DNA of 64,000 nucleotides from Rossellomorea aquimaris TF-12 (GCF_001648555.1 NZ_LQXM01000026.1:1-64000); one strand, 5' to 3'. Positions 7,376-16,671 are shown, counted from the first letter of the stretch. The notes: generated by a model not told the origin, from the letters alone. Translations and numbers: made by a program.

Positions 7376-8086
7376 TTGCAACATGAAAAAGAAGAGCTTG
7401 AATCTTGGAAACGAAAATTTATTCGAAAATCATCAGTACTCCAACGAATGTCTAAACAGGCCCAGACGAAATTGAATCAGTGGATTCCTGAAAAAGCTCA
7501 TAAGGTAGTAACAGAGAGTATTAAGGTGATGGTTGAAGGGACGTTAAAAGGGAGCGAATGGGTACCGGTTTCAAAAGTGACAAAACAGTCAACTTTACAG
7601 GATCGAGAGCGACTTATGAAGGATAGACTTGAATTTCACCGTAAAGCTGCAACCATTGAAGGTGCAGGTACTGGGGCAGGCGGAATCTTTCTTGGATTAG
7701 CAGATTTTCCCCTTCTCCTGTCAATAAAAATGAAATTCTTAAGTGAATGTTCCATTATCCATGGGTTTGATCCGAGGAGGTATGAAGAAAGATTATTCTT
7801 TTTGTATGTCTTTCAATTGGCATTCTCTAGTGATCAACATAAAAAAGATGTTCTGAACACCATCGAAAATTGGGACATTGAGAAAGAACGCCTTAAAGAG
7901 CTGGATTGGCGAACATTTCAGCAGGAGTATCGAGATTATATTGATTTTGTGAAAATGTTACAGCTTGTTCCGGGAATAGGGGCTGTGGTAGGGGCATATG
8001 CCAACTATCAGCTTCTGGATCAGTTGGGTGAAGTGGCAAAATTTGCGTATCGAATCCGGTATTTTAACGAAGTAGAAAATGGATAA
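7376..8086 (+). CDS. ecsC: EcsC family protein
   Basis: This 236-residue protein has the same length as B. subtilis EcsC. It contains the conserved glycine-rich segment IEGAGTGAGGIFLGLADFPLLL (around residue 100) and the C-terminal LVPGIGAVVGAYANYQLLDQLGEVAKFAYRIRYF motif. The start is a TTG at 7376 behind AGAAGGTGATT. As the third gene of the ecs operon it is followed by a terminator. The family is poorly characterised; in B. subtilis it is not required for the EcsAB phenotypes. Confidence 0.9.
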   Translation: MQHEKEELESWKRKFIRKSSVLQRMSKQAQTKLNQWIPEKAHKVVTESIKVMVEGTLKGSEWVPVSKVTKQSTLQDRERLMKDRLEFHRKAATIEGAGTGAGGIFLGLADFPLLLSIKMKFLSECSIIHGFDPRRYEERLFFLYVFQLAFSSDQHKKDVLNTIENWDIEKERLKELDWRTFQQEYRDYIDFVKMLQLVPGIGAVVGAYANYQLLDQLGEVAKFAYRIRYFNEVENG

Positions 8087-8117
8087 AGGTCGATCAATGA
8101 TCGATCTTTTCTTTTTA
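8086..8117 (+). terminator. terminator of ecsABC
   Basis: The hairpin GGTCGATCA / TGATCGATC (one G-T pair) is followed by TTTTCTTTTT directly after the ecsC stop codon. Confidence 0.8.
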
Positions 8118-8242
8118 TGTTAGGATGAATATTTGGACGCTAGGAAGAATAGATTCACATCGCTGTTTTTTTTAACAGTTGGAGTGAAGGTGTGAGACTC
8201 CAACAAATCAATACAAATAATACTATGAGAGGTGATTTCCCT

Positions 8243-8647
8243 ATGAATAAACGGAAGAGAATATTAAAACCATTCGGCTTGATTTTATTTGTCCTCTTTT
8301 TCTTTCTGGCTGGTGTGTTCCACTTCATTCATGCTAGAGGATTTGCTCAAATGATCCCTCCATTCATTCCTATGAGGGAAGAAATGGTTTACATTACAGG
8401 CATGGTGGAATTTGTACTTGCAATATTATTATTGCTTCCTAAAACCCGTGAAAAAGCTGGGATATTTACAGCCATATATTTAGTGCTAATCTTCCCTGCC
8501 AATATATATGCAGCGATAAAAGGCATTCCTGCACCCGGAAGTGAGGAAGCAAATCAAGTATTGCTTTGGGTACGTTTATTATTCCAGCCCCTTCTCATTT
8601 GGTGGGTACTTGCAGTTAGTAAAGTAGAAGAGAAACGGTTTTATTAA
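8243..8647 (+). CDS. DoxX family membrane protein
   Basis: This 134-residue protein has four hydrophobic segments. The first contains FFLAGVFHFIHARGF, and a PPFIPMREEMVYITG motif follows, the DoxX/DoxX-like pattern (AGxxHF ... PPxxP ... TGxxE). ATG 8243 (MNKRKRILKPFG) follows AGAGGTGAT; the longer frame upstream has no ribosome binding site. DoxX proteins are small quinone- or redox-linked membrane proteins whose exact roles vary, so no substrate is assigned. It is a single-gene unit between two terminators. Confidence 0.8.
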   Translation: MNKRKRILKPFGLILFVLFFFLAGVFHFIHARGFAQMIPPFIPMREEMVYITGMVEFVLAILLLLPKTREKAGIFTAIYLVLIFPANIYAAIKGIPAPGSEEANQVLLWVRLLFQPLLIWWVLAVSKVEEKRFY

Positions 8648-8652
8648 TAAGA

Positions 8653-8686
8653 AGGGATCAGCCTCTACCAAGAGGCTGATCCTTTT
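8653..8686. terminator. terminator after the DoxX gene
   Basis: GGATCAGCCTCT / AGAGGCTGATCC with a short ACCA loop is followed by TTTTT. It also faces the end of yhaA and may act in both directions. Confidence 0.9.
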
Positions 8687-8696
8687 TGAATTTCTT

Positions 8697-9899
8697 TTAC
8701 TGCGAAAAGGATTCTTTTTTAGAATGCTTCTCTTGGTATTGAAGTGTTGCTGAGGCTAATGATTTAGCGGCAATTAATAATGATTTTTCATTAATATCAA
8801 ATTTAGGGTGATGATGAGGATAAGCAATATCCGCATTTTCAGGCATAGCACCTGTAAAGAAAAATGTTCCTTTTACTTTTTCCAAATAATAAGCAAAATC
8901 TTCTCCTCCCATTTGAGGCTCTATTTCTTCTACAGCATGAACTTCATCGATGTGTTTAGCATATTGAACAAATAAGTCCGTTTCCTCAGCGTGATTAACA
9001 ACAGCAGGATAGCCTCGATCATAGTTATATTCATATTCACAACGTGCAGATAGACAGGTCCCTTTTATCACCTGTTCTATTTCTTTTTCAATAAAATCTC
9101 TTACTTCAGGGTTAAATGTTCTGACGGTTCCGATTAGCTTTGCTTGATCAGCAATCACATTGAAGGCATTATCGGCAATAAATGAACCAATGGTGACAAC
9201 AGCTGGATGAATTGGGTTTACACGTCTACTTACAATTTGCTGAAGATCTGAAACGAGTTGGGAAGCAATGACAATGGAGTCCTTGGTTTTGTGAGGCTGA
9301 GCTCCATGACCTCCGGAACCTTTAATCGTTATTTCAAAACGGTCAGCAGCTGCCATAACCGGACCTGTTCTATATAGAACTTTCCCATATGGTTCCTGAG
9401 CCCAAAGGTGAGTTCCAAAGATAACATCAACACCATCTAAGCATCCGGCTTCAATCATTGATTTCGCCCCACCAGGAGCATATTCTTCAGCGTGTTGATG
9501 TATGAGTACGATTGTACCTGAAAGCTGATCTCTCATCTCATGAAGGGTTTTTCCTAGTACAAGAAGAGTGGCAGTATGGCCATCATGACCACAGGCGTGC
9601 ATCACGCCTGGAACGGTTGAACGGTATTCAACATCTTTCTCATCGTGAATGGGAAGGGCATCAAAGTCTGCACGTAAAGCGACTGTCTTTCCAGGCAGTT
9701 TACCTTTAATGGTTGCAACGACACCATTACCACCGACACCTTCTTGCACTTGAACACCAATATTTTGATAGTAATCCGCAATATATTTCGAGGTGTTAAC
9801 CTCTTTGAAAGATAATTCAGGATGTTGATGAAGAAATCTTCTGATATTAACCATTTCTAACCAACGTTCTTCTAATTTCTGATATAATTCATTCAGCAA
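8697..9899 (-). CDS. yhaA: M20 family amidohydrolase YhaA
   Basis: This 400-residue zinc amidohydrolase/carboxypeptidase belongs to the IAA-amino-acid-hydrolase-like M20D group. Metal and catalytic motifs are visible: MHACGHDGHTAT, HQHAEE and the C-terminal PQMGGEDFAYY, then HHPKFDI. The start is a TTG at 9899 with AGGAGG eight bases upstream. B. subtilis yhaA likewise follows ecsC and is of similar length. The family removes acyl groups from N-acyl amino acids; the substrate here is not known. Confidence 0.88.
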   Translation of the reverse strand: MLNELYQKLEERWLEMVNIRRFLHQHPELSFKEVNTSKYIADYYQNIGVQVQEGVGGNGVVATIKGKLPGKTVALRADFDALPIHDEKDVEYRSTVPGVMHACGHDGHTATLLVLGKTLHEMRDQLSGTIVLIHQHAEEYAPGGAKSMIEAGCLDGVDVIFGTHLWAQEPYGKVLYRTGPVMAAADRFEITIKGSGGHGAQPHKTKDSIVIASQLVSDLQQIVSRRVNPIHPAVVTIGSFIADNAFNVIADQAKLIGTVRTFNPEVRDFIEKEIEQVIKGTCLSARCEYEYNYDRGYPAVVNHAEETDLFVQYAKHIDEVHAVEEIEPQMGGEDFAYYLEKVKGTFFFTGAMPENADIAYPHHHPKFDINEKSLLIAAKSLASATLQYQEKHSKKESFSQ

Positions 9900-9996
9900 A
9901 CGTAAAACCTCCTAATAAATGTTGAAGATTAAGAATATTATAACATCAATTAAATTGGGGAAAGAGTTAAATCAAACAAAATAAAGGAGAAATTCA

Positions 9997-10596
9997 ATGA
10001 AGAAGCCTCAATACATAAGCGCAATTATTTCATTCATATTATTTATGAGTATCGCCCATTTTGTTTTCTACAAAATGAATATTCCCTTTGATCCCTATTT
10101 ATTAGAAGTAATGGGTAACTGGGAAATGATTAAAATGTTTTCCGTATTAGGAACTGAATTAGTCATCGGTTTCTCGTCTATTGCTTTGATTCTTTTTTTA
10201 TGGTGGAAAAAGAAAGATTATGTTGGAGTTTTAACAGTCGTTGTAGCTGTTGCAGGAAGTAATGTGCTAAATAAAGTAATAAAAGGGTTAATGGAGAGAG
10301 AAAGACCAACCTTTGCTCATGGTGAAGAAGGATACAGCTTTCCAAGTGGACATGCAATGGTTGGAATTGTATTTCTATTCATTATTGCTTATTACATTAG
10401 TAAAGAGTTTACCTCGATAAAAATTAAAGTAACACTTTACATCTGTGGGTTTCTACTGGCTTTTGTAACAGGAATTAGCCGAATCGCAGAAAATGCTCAC
10501 TACCCATCGGATGTTGCCGCAGGCTTCTTCCTGGGCTATTCTTACTTTGTGCTCTGCATTACCCTTTATGAGAAAAGACCGCAGGAAGAAAGATAG
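9997..10596 (+). CDS. PAP2 family phosphatase (undecaprenyl-diphosphatase-like)
   Basis: This 199-residue membrane protein with about six hydrophobic segments carries the three acid-phosphatase motifs. They are K..MERERP (around residue 93-104), PSGHAM (around 113-118) and SRIAENAHYPSDV (around 160-172, with the catalytic histidine and aspartate). Such proteins dephosphorylate undecaprenyl diphosphate, phosphatidylglycerophosphate or similar lipids on the outer face of the membrane. AAAGGAG precedes ATG 9997. It is monocistronic and ends in a strong terminator. Confidence 0.85.
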   Translation: MKKPQYISAIISFILFMSIAHFVFYKMNIPFDPYLLEVMGNWEMIKMFSVLGTELVIGFSSIALILFLWWKKKDYVGVLTVVVAVAGSNVLNKVIKGLMERERPTFAHGEEGYSFPSGHAMVGIVFLFIIAYYISKEFTSIKIKVTLYICGFLLAFVTGISRIAENAHYPSDVAAGFFLGYSYFVLCITLYEKRPQEER

Positions 10597-10597
10597 A

Positions 10598-10645
10598 TAA
10601 AAGAGAGAGGGACGGACCTTGTAAGGTCCGTCCCTCTCTCTTTTA
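10598..10645. terminator. bidirectional terminator between the PAP2 gene and yhfA
   Basis: A near-perfect stem of about 22 bases (AAAAGAGAGAGGGACGGACC / GGTCCGTCCCTCTCTCTTTT) has a TTGTAA loop and serves both convergent genes. Confidence 0.9.
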
Positions 10646-10646
10646 T

Positions 10647-12041
10647 CTAAATCAAAAACATGGCTACGATGGTGGTGGCAGTTAGTCCGATGAGGACCGG
10701 GAGCAGGTTTCGTCTGGCAAGTTCGAATGGATCGACTCCGCAAATAGCTGCAGCTGGAATGAGTGCCCATGGAACGAGCGTTCCACCTCCAACCCAAATA
10801 GCTGCCACTTGACCTAATGCAGTAAGGGTAGCAATTCCTGAACCGATGCTTTCCGCAAACAAGTTAGCTACAGAACCTGCAAGAGAGATACCGGAAAAAC
10901 CTGAGCCATCTAATCCTGTTATGGCACCTACTGTTGTCAGAGTAATGGCTCCAACAGCTTTAGAAATAGGAACAACAGCAGCAAGGGATGCACCAAGGTC
11001 GTTTACGATACCTTGTGAAGTTGTAGGGAGGAAATCCCCTATAATCGTTTGAAAACCGGAGTCGCCTAAGTAGAAGAATGCAGCAATTGGAATGACTGGA
11101 CCAAAAACCTTAAACCCAAATTGAAATCCGTCTATCATAAAGCTGGTTGTTTTCTCCAATCCCTTCCCTTTAAAGGCAGATAAAGAGATTAAGAGGAGAA
11201 TCACGATAGATGTTCCTCCAATCAAAGCCGTTGCATCTCCCCCTTGTAAATCAAATATAACCATCGCTGTAATATCAAGAGCAAATAAGATGGGAATAAG
11301 AATAGCAATTCCTTTTTTCCATTTTGATGACAAGTGATGCGGTGATTCTTCACCTTGATCCACATTCACAAAAGAGTTGGTATCCACAGTTAGGCTTCCA
11401 TTCTTCATATCCCTTTTCAAAAATATAAAAGCGGTAACGGTTGTGACTACACCCATGACAATAATAAGTGGAATACTTGCAGAAATGACATCTGAAACAG
11501 GTATTCCTGCAGCATCTGCTGTTAATTTAGGGGCGGCTTGAATGACAAAATCCCCTGATAATGCAATACCATGACCAAATAGATTCATGGCCATGGCAAT
11601 TCCAAGAGCAGGTAACCCTACTCGGAGAGCTACCGGAACTAATACTGCACCTAAAAGTGCTACTGCTGGAGATGGCCAGAAAAACCATGAAATAAACATC
11701 ATAACGAGCCCAATCGTCCAGTAAGCAAGGGTGGGAGTTCGAATGAATGTGGTAAATGGTCGGATCATTACATCATTGATCCCAGTTGATGTTAACCCTT
11801 TACTCATAGCTACGATAATGGAAATTACAAGTATCGTAGACAGTAGTTCGGTTATAGCAAAGATAAAGCTATTAAAAATGCTGCTAATGGAACCACTTAA
11901 TGAACCCGTTGCTACTAGAGCAATACTGAATATTCCCAGAATACATATAATCGTCGTATCCTTGCGGAAAATCATAAATAGGATAATCAACCCTATGAAA
12001 GCTAAATAAATCCAATGAAGAGATGTTAAATCAATCCCCAT
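10647..12041 (-). CDS. yhfA: YhfA-like permease
   Basis: This 464-residue protein has 11-12 membrane segments and belongs to the IT-superfamily type of permeases (citrate/gluconate-transporter-like). Two similar halves are visible, with repeated glycine-rich motifs (IALSGDFVIQAAPKL in the first half, GSGFSGISLAGSVANLF in the second). Length and neighbourhood (before hemE) match B. subtilis YhfA, whose substrate is not firmly known. ATG 12041 follows a perfect AAGGAGG eight bases away; the TTG at 12059 lies upstream of that site and is rejected. Confidence 0.75.
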   Translation of the reverse strand: MGIDLTSLHWIYLAFIGLIILFMIFRKDTTIICILGIFSIALVATGSLSGSISSIFNSFIFAITELLSTILVISIIVAMSKGLTSTGINDVMIRPFTTFIRTPTLAYWTIGLVMMFISWFFWPSPAVALLGAVLVPVALRVGLPALGIAMAMNLFGHGIALSGDFVIQAAPKLTADAAGIPVSDVISASIPLIIVMGVVTTVTAFIFLKRDMKNGSLTVDTNSFVNVDQGEESPHHLSSKWKKGIAILIPILFALDITAMVIFDLQGGDATALIGGTSIVILLLISLSAFKGKGLEKTTSFMIDGFQFGFKVFGPVIPIAAFFYLGDSGFQTIIGDFLPTTSQGIVNDLGASLAAVVPISKAVGAITLTTVGAITGLDGSGFSGISLAGSVANLFAESIGSGIATLTALGQVAAIWVGGGTLVPWALIPAAAICGVDPFELARRNLLPVLIGLTATTIVAMFLI

Positions 12042-12281
12042 CTTAAGGACCTCCTTCAAACTTCAAATAATAGGCATTCGCCCGCATTTGTGTACTTATA
12101 GATTATGAAAATAGCAAAAAGGTGTGATTCAGTGGAAACTAATTTTTTCAGTCTGAAGACGTAGACAAAATCATGCCCATGCTCCTCATTCTCTAAAATA
12201 AAACAATCTATAATAGAGTAAATAACAGGAATTCAACCTTTTATAGCGAAAATAATACGTAGATGCAAAGGCGGTGTCTAA

Positions 12282-13097
12282 ATGAGATACAGAGGAAGAA
12301 AACAGTGGTTTTTCTCTTTTTTATTGATGGTAATAGGCGTGTGGTTATTACTATTGAATATTGGTGTCATTTCCTTGGAAATAACGCAGATATTTGTCAA
12401 TATAATTCCCATTTTGTTAGTAGTATTGGGTTTGAAGTGGACAATAGACAGTATGTTAAGAAAGAGCTTTGGGAAATTACTGTTTGGACTTTTCAGCTTA
12501 TCATTGGGAGCCCTGATCATGCTCGATCGGTTGCAAGTAGTTGACTTCCACTATGGAAGCTGGTGGAAACTATGGCCGTTACTGATTATTGCCATAGCGA
12601 TTCATCGAGTATTAGTAAATAAACCAATCAAAGTTAGTATAAGTAACGAATTTCCGTATGAGAAACCATCGAAGAAAGATTTTATAAATAAAGCAAAAGA
12701 ATTGGATGAAATAATTCCTAAGAAGAATAAAATGAACAGAGGTTTTATTGTTGGGGATATTCGATTTTCTGAACCAAACTGGCCATTAGAAAACATGAAA
12801 CTATACAATGCCATTGGAGATTATTACTTTGACTTCAGCAAAGCTTATATTCCAGAGGGGGAAACTCCCATAGAAATTAAAGGTTGGATAGGCGATGTGA
12901 AGATGATCATTCCAGAAAATATACCAGTGGAAATTAAATTGAAGGTGCAGGTTGGAGATGTTAAATTATTCGACCAGAAATCGGCGGATCTTCGTTCGGA
13001 ACTATTTTACCGTTCCCCAGACTATGAACAGGCAGGTAAAAAAATTAACTTATTGATTGATGTGAAAATTGGTTCAATTAGAATTACCCGTATATAA
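12282..13097 (+). CDS. liaF: LiaF-like cell-envelope stress regulator
   Basis: This 271-residue protein has about four N-terminal hydrophobic segments (residues 10-100) and a soluble C-terminal domain. The repeated GD motifs in the C-terminal domain (GDIRF, GDYYFDFSKA, GDVKMIIPEN, GDVKLFD) are the cell-wall-active antibiotic response domain of LiaF/VraT. LiaF binds and inhibits the sensor kinase LiaS until the envelope is stressed. AAAGGCGGTG precedes ATG 12282. It is the first gene of a three-gene operon with liaS (56-base gap) and liaR. No liaIH pair lies upstream, unlike in B. subtilis. Confidence 0.85.
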   Translation: MRYRGRKQWFFSFLLMVIGVWLLLLNIGVISLEITQIFVNIIPILLVVLGLKWTIDSMLRKSFGKLLFGLFSLSLGALIMLDRLQVVDFHYGSWWKLWPLLIIAIAIHRVLVNKPIKVSISNEFPYEKPSKKDFINKAKELDEIIPKKNKMNRGFIVGDIRFSEPNWPLENMKLYNAIGDYYFDFSKAYIPEGETPIEIKGWIGDVKMIIPENIPVEIKLKVQVGDVKLFDQKSADLRSELFYRSPDYEQAGKKINLLIDVKIGSIRITRI

Positions 13098-13153
13098 AAA
13101 TACCATCACAGAATATCGGAAAGAGACAATCTTGTGCAAAAGGGGGGAATCAC

Positions 13154-14179
13154 TTGAAGAAATCTTCAAACATCAGAAACTGGATATTTAAAAGCTTTTT
13201 CATGATGTCCATAATGGGGACATTATTCTTCTTTATATCACTTCAAATGTATATATTGGTATCTGATAATCCAAGTATTTCTCTTGGTCTATCCATTTAT
13301 TTAACGTTATGGATTTTTACCATTCTCCTGATATTGAGTATATATTTTGGATTTAGAACGGGTTATACCTTTAAAGGAAGAATTGATGATATTTCTACAT
13401 TTGTAACTCTTTTAAGAAGTGGGAAGTTTTCTGCAAGAGTGGATCGATTTGAACAAGATGAGATTGGTATATTGTCAGATGAATTGAATCAGCTGGCAGA
13501 GTTTATTCAGGAACAAGTGAAATCTTTGCAGCGTTTAGCTGATGAAAAATCTGAGCTTGCCGATCAAGCCCACCAAGCAGCAGTAATGGAGGAACGTCAA
13601 AGACTGGCAAGAGACTTGCATGATTCCGTTAGCCAGCAATTGTTTGCTTTAAACATGCTTTCGTCAGCTGCCCAAAAGACAGTGGGAAAAGAACTAAAGG
13701 TTGAACCGATTGTAAAGCAAATAGCTGAAATAGCAGGGAAAGCACAGGGAGAAATGAGAGCACTTCTACTGCATTTGAGACCCATTGATTTAAAAGGAGA
13801 AGGATTGTGTGAAGCACTAACCATCTTAATTCGGGAACTGAAAGAAAAGACACAAATTGAAATAGAAGCAGTTTTAGAGGGAATTGAAGATTTATCGAAA
13901 GGGACAGAAACTCATTTATTTCGGATTATCCAAGAAAGCCTGTCCAATATTCTCCGTCATTCAGAAGCCACCAGGGTGAAGATTGTCACTGAAAAAAAAG
14001 AAGGTTATTTAACAGTATATATAAGTGATAACGGTAAAGGGTTTAATTTAAAGGAAAATAAAATGACTTCATACGGGCTTCAAACCATGAGGGAGAGAGC
14101 TGAAGAAATAGGAGGACGTTTTCAAATTCGCTCTAAACAATTAGAGGGAACTTATATTGATTTGAGAATTCCAGTCTAA
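13154..14179 (+). CDS. liaS: LiaS-like sensor histidine kinase
   Basis: This 341-residue intramembrane-sensing kinase has two membrane segments (about 14-36 and 45-68) separated by a very short extracellular loop. They are followed by a HAMP domain, a HisKA_3 region with the phosphoacceptor His156 in ARDLHDSVSQQ, and an HATPase domain (DNGKGF, GLQTMRERAEEIGG). The short loop is typical of kinases that sense the envelope through partners such as LiaF. The start is a TTG at 13154 behind AAGGGGGG. Confidence 0.88.
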   Translation: MKKSSNIRNWIFKSFFMMSIMGTLFFFISLQMYILVSDNPSISLGLSIYLTLWIFTILLILSIYFGFRTGYTFKGRIDDISTFVTLLRSGKFSARVDRFEQDEIGILSDELNQLAEFIQEQVKSLQRLADEKSELADQAHQAAVMEERQRLARDLHDSVSQQLFALNMLSSAAQKTVGKELKVEPIVKQIAEIAGKAQGEMRALLLHLRPIDLKGEGLCEALTILIRELKEKTQIEIEAVLEGIEDLSKGTETHLFRIIQESLSNILRHSEATRVKIVTEKKEGYLTVYISDNGKGFNLKENKMTSYGLQTMRERAEEIGGRFQIRSKQLEGTYIDLRIPV

Positions 14180-14194
14180 AGGAGGGGGAAGGTT

Positions 14195-14842
14195 ATGAAT
14201 AAAGTAAAAGTGATGATTGTAGACGATCATGAAATGGTTCGATTAGGAATGAGAACCTATTTATTAACTGAGGATAAGGTAGAGTTTCTGGGAGAAGCAA
14301 GTAGTGGTAGAGAGGCTATTAAGTTAGCAAAACTTTACATGCCTGACGTGATACTTATGGATTTATTGATGGAAGACGGAAATGGAATTGAAGCAACAGA
14401 GCAAATATTAACATTTCATCCATCGTGTAAAATCATTATTTTAACAAGCTATTATGATGATGAAAAAGTTTTTCCCGCCATTGAAGCAGGCGCCCATAGT
14501 TACTTATTAAAAACGGCAAGTGCAGAGGAAGTAACATCAGCTGTGTACAAAGCGTCCAAAGGAGAATCTGTTATCGCTTCTAAAGTAGCAGATAAAATGA
14601 TGAATCGTTTCAGACCGAAAGATAAAAAGCCCCATGAAGAATTAACGACCAGAGAGTTCGATGTCCTTAAATGTTTAGGTGAAGGGATGACAAATCAGGA
14701 AATTTCAGAGGAATTATTTATTGGCATTAAAACAGTAAAGACACATGTCAGTAATATCTTAAGTAAATTAGGGGTTTCAGATCGAACTCAAGCAGCGATC
14801 TATGCAAATCGAAATGGAATTCTTTATGATGGAAAAGAGTAA
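14195..14842 (+). CDS. liaR: LiaR-like response regulator, NarL/LuxR family
   Basis: This 215-residue regulator has a receiver domain with phosphoacceptor Asp56 (ILMDLLMEDG), an acidic pair VDDHE at 9-13 and the conserved Lys in LLKTASAEE. The C-terminal LuxR-type helix-turn-helix is LTTREFDVLKCLGEG...NQEISEELFIGIKTVKTHVSNIL. It is the cognate partner of the kinase 15 bases upstream. AAAGGAGGGGG precedes ATG 14195. The targets cannot be inferred from the window. Confidence 0.9.
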   Translation: MNKVKVMIVDDHEMVRLGMRTYLLTEDKVEFLGEASSGREAIKLAKLYMPDVILMDLLMEDGNGIEATEQILTFHPSCKIIILTSYYDDEKVFPAIEAGAHSYLLKTASAEEVTSAVYKASKGESVIASKVADKMMNRFRPKDKKPHEELTTREFDVLKCLGEGMTNQEISEELFIGIKTVKTHVSNILSKLGVSDRTQAAIYANRNGILYDGKE

Positions 14843-14848
14843 TCAGCA

Positions 14849-14902
14849 AGGGGGCATAGTCAAAGGGAGTAAGTTGTATCACTCCTCTTGACTATGCCCC
14901 CT
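14849..14902. terminator. terminator of liaFSR
   Basis: GGGGGCATAGTCAA ... TTGACTATGCCCCC forms a 14-base stem that continues inward as GGGAGT/ACTCC. It also faces the end of the convergent hydrolase gene. No long T-run follows. Confidence 0.75.
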
Positions 14903-14922
14903 ATGCTAGGTTCAGGTTTTGT

Positions 14923-15501
14923 TTAATAAATGGTCGACTTATTTTTATTTGTATTAAAAGATAATATCTGTTGAGTAGATTGAATAGTAGCAAACTCATT
15001 ATGAAGATTTGCCAGTGAAAGATTATGAACAATTTCAGCAGAAAATAACGAGCTATCAAAGGATTTGGTCTCAAAGCAAGCAGTAGCATCACAGGGAATA
15101 ATGATTTCATAGCCCAAATTCGCTCCCATTCGAGCGGTTGAAGAAACACAATGGTTTGTGGTGAACCCTATTATGACAAGTGTAAGAAATTTTTCCTTTT
15201 TAAAATAAAGATCTAAATCCGTATCAATAAAGGCACTGTTAACATGTTTAATGATATGTTTTTCATTTCGAAGGGGGAGGAAATCATTCAGGAATTTAAA
15301 GCCATTCGAACTGGAATGCAATAAAGAATCCATCTTGGTTGACGAATGTTGAACATGTACTATCGGCCAGGCTTTCTCTCTCCAAAAAGATAATAATTCT
15401 TTTGCGTTTTTCTCCATTTCTACGTTATTCCGTTTACCCCAGGCAGGATGACTAAATGCCTTCTGAAAGTCAATAAGAAGTAAGCATGTTTGACTCATCA
15501 C
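14923..15501 (-). CDS. isochorismatase-family cysteine hydrolase
   Basis: This 192-residue alpha/beta hydrolase has the catalytic triad of the family: Asp in LLIDFQKAF, a Lys in the central region, and Cys in FTTNHCVSSTARMGANLGYE. The following GYEIIIPCDATA is also typical. Members include nicotinamidases, N-carbamoylsarcosine amidases and many of unknown substrate; no nicotinamidase metal site is evident here. The GTG at 15501 is followed immediately by an ATG, and AAAGGAG lies at workable distance from both. It is an isolated gene next to liaFSR. Confidence 0.82.
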   Translation of the reverse strand: MMSQTCLLLIDFQKAFSHPAWGKRNNVEMEKNAKELLSFWREKAWPIVHVQHSSTKMDSLLHSSSNGFKFLNDFLPLRNEKHIIKHVNSAFIDTDLDLYFKKEKFLTLVIIGFTTNHCVSSTARMGANLGYEIIIPCDATACFETKSFDSSLFSAEIVHNLSLANLHNEFATIQSTQQILSFNTNKNKSTIY

Positions 15502-15746
15502 TCATCTACTCCTTTAATGTTAAAGTGGACTTAGACACTTCTTACAGGGGTATTTCTCTTTCAGAATGAAGGCAAGTATAGATAACAATACGATAAAGTA
15601 TACTGTGTGAAAAATGGAATTATGTATGATCAATGAACTCTTTACAAAAGATTTAAAGAGTCTTTTTTGTGATTTTTAATTTTTTTCTTCTATTATTAAT
15701 ATACTTTTTGCGAAGATTGTGATTTGAAATATGTGTTCTTCCCATT

Positions 15747-15781
15747 GCTCTGTCAACCAGTATGTGCTGGTTGGTGAGGGT
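15747..15781. repeat. left half of the GCTCTGTCA palindromic element
   Basis: GCTCTGTCAACCAGTATGTGCTGG followed by TGGTGAGGG matches the start of the complete element at 35137 almost base for base. It breaks off after GGTGAGGG, and no right half follows. Confidence 0.75.
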
Positions 15782-15909
15782 ATAGATAATATGGAGATAC
15801 ATATTTACTAATAACTGATTTTTGAGCATCATAACGAGGTTAAATTGGTGCACCTTTGTAAATCGTTTTTTTTCTATCTATATTATTAGGTGCATAAATG
15901 TAGAAGCAC

Positions 15910-16015
15910 AGAGTGGATTGTAGCGGAAGGCACTTGACTCCTGCGGGAAATAGAGGCTCGACTTCCTCCCCGTGGAAAGCAATTCCCTGGAGCGGAAAGG
16001 AACGGTCCAGTTTTG
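15910..16015. repeat. degenerate copy of the GGAGCGGAAG dispersed repeat
   Basis: GGATTGTAGCGGAAGGCAC, GACTCCTGCGGGAAATAG and CCTGGAGCGGAAAGGAAC occur in the same order and spacing as in the better-preserved copy at 35445-35570. The arms are no longer good inverted repeats. Confidence 0.7.
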
Positions 16016-16124
16016 TTTCTATCACCCATCTAAAACTATACGATTTACTGTTTTGGAGTTATGTAAAGCAGATGTAGCAAACAATCTTTAAGAAAAGTAC
16101 CATTTTAAAGTTCCCCTTTAACGA

Positions 16125-16156
16125 AAAAAAGCTAACAGATAAACTGTTAGCTTTTT
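16125..16156 (-). terminator. terminator of hmoB
   Basis: AAAAAGCTAACAG / CTGTTAGCTTTTT with a four-base loop lies just past the hmoB stop codon and ends in a T-run on the minus strand. Confidence 0.9.
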
Positions 16157-16164
16157 GTTAGAGA

Positions 16165-16671
16165 CTATTGCTCTGAACTAATATAATAATTTGTTACATA
16201 AGAAGCACGGGGGAAAATGTCTTTTTTAGAATCAATTCCTTCTTCAGTTCCTCGTTTTTCATGTGCTTTTTGATATTGTTTTGATTCTTGCCATCCAAGG
16301 AAGCTCTTTTCGTTCTCCCACAGAGTCATAATAACATATGTATCAGAGTCTAATGGACGAAGGACACGAATAGCAATGAAACCTGATACCTCTTCAATAA
16401 GGCCAGCACGATTTTTAAATCGATACTCAAATAGGGGACGTCCTTCATCTGTGACGGGGATGTTATTAAAAACAGCATACCCTCTATTGTCCAGTTCACC
16501 TGAGGAATCGACAATTTCATAACTTCTAGGAGATTGGAAAATACTATCACTGTTTGTTTCATGTACTAAAAGAGCGTCTGTACCTTGCATAAGAAGCATT
16601 TTCTCTTCTGGATGTTGATCCATGATCTTTTTTAAGTATTCATGAGTTCCAGTCGTCATATACATATTCAT
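16165..16671 (-). CDS. hmoB: heme-degrading monooxygenase HmoB
   Basis: This 168-residue antibiotic-biosynthesis-monooxygenase (ABM) fold protein is close to B. subtilis HmoB (YhgC). Shared stretches include NNIPVTDEGRPLFEYRFKNRAG, FIAIRVLRPLDSDTYVIMTLWE and the C-terminal FPRASYVTNYY. HmoB cleaves heme to release iron. GAGGTGATT precedes ATG 16671. The gene is divergent from hemE, so heme synthesis and heme breakdown genes face away from one control region (16672-16960). Confidence 0.92.
   Translation of the reverse strand: MNMYMTTGTHEYLKKIMDQHPEEKMLLMQGTDALLVHETNSDSIFQSPRSYEIVDSSGELDNRGYAVFNNIPVTDEGRPLFEYRFKNRAGLIEEVSGFIAIRVLRPLDSDTYVIMTLWENEKSFLGWQESKQYQKAHEKRGTEEGIDSKKDIFPRASYVTNYYISSEQ

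Larger units (their letters stand above)
15502..16124. other. gene-free stretch with repeat remnants
   Basis: About 620 bases between the hydrolase and hmoB hold no credible gene. Short open frames here have no ribosome binding sites and overlap repeat remnants. Within it lie a half copy of the GCTCTGTCA element (15747-15781) and a degenerate copy of the GGAGCGGAAG element (15910-16015). Confidence 0.6.

Noticed and set aside
10453-10797. 114-residue minus-strand frame across the PAP2 gene end and the yhfA end
   Set aside because: It crosses a strong terminator and two well-supported genes, and its composition is unlike a protein.
15653-16025. Small minus-strand frames upstream of the isochorismatase-like gene
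   Set aside because: They overlap repeat remnants, lack ribosome binding sites and have no recognisable product.
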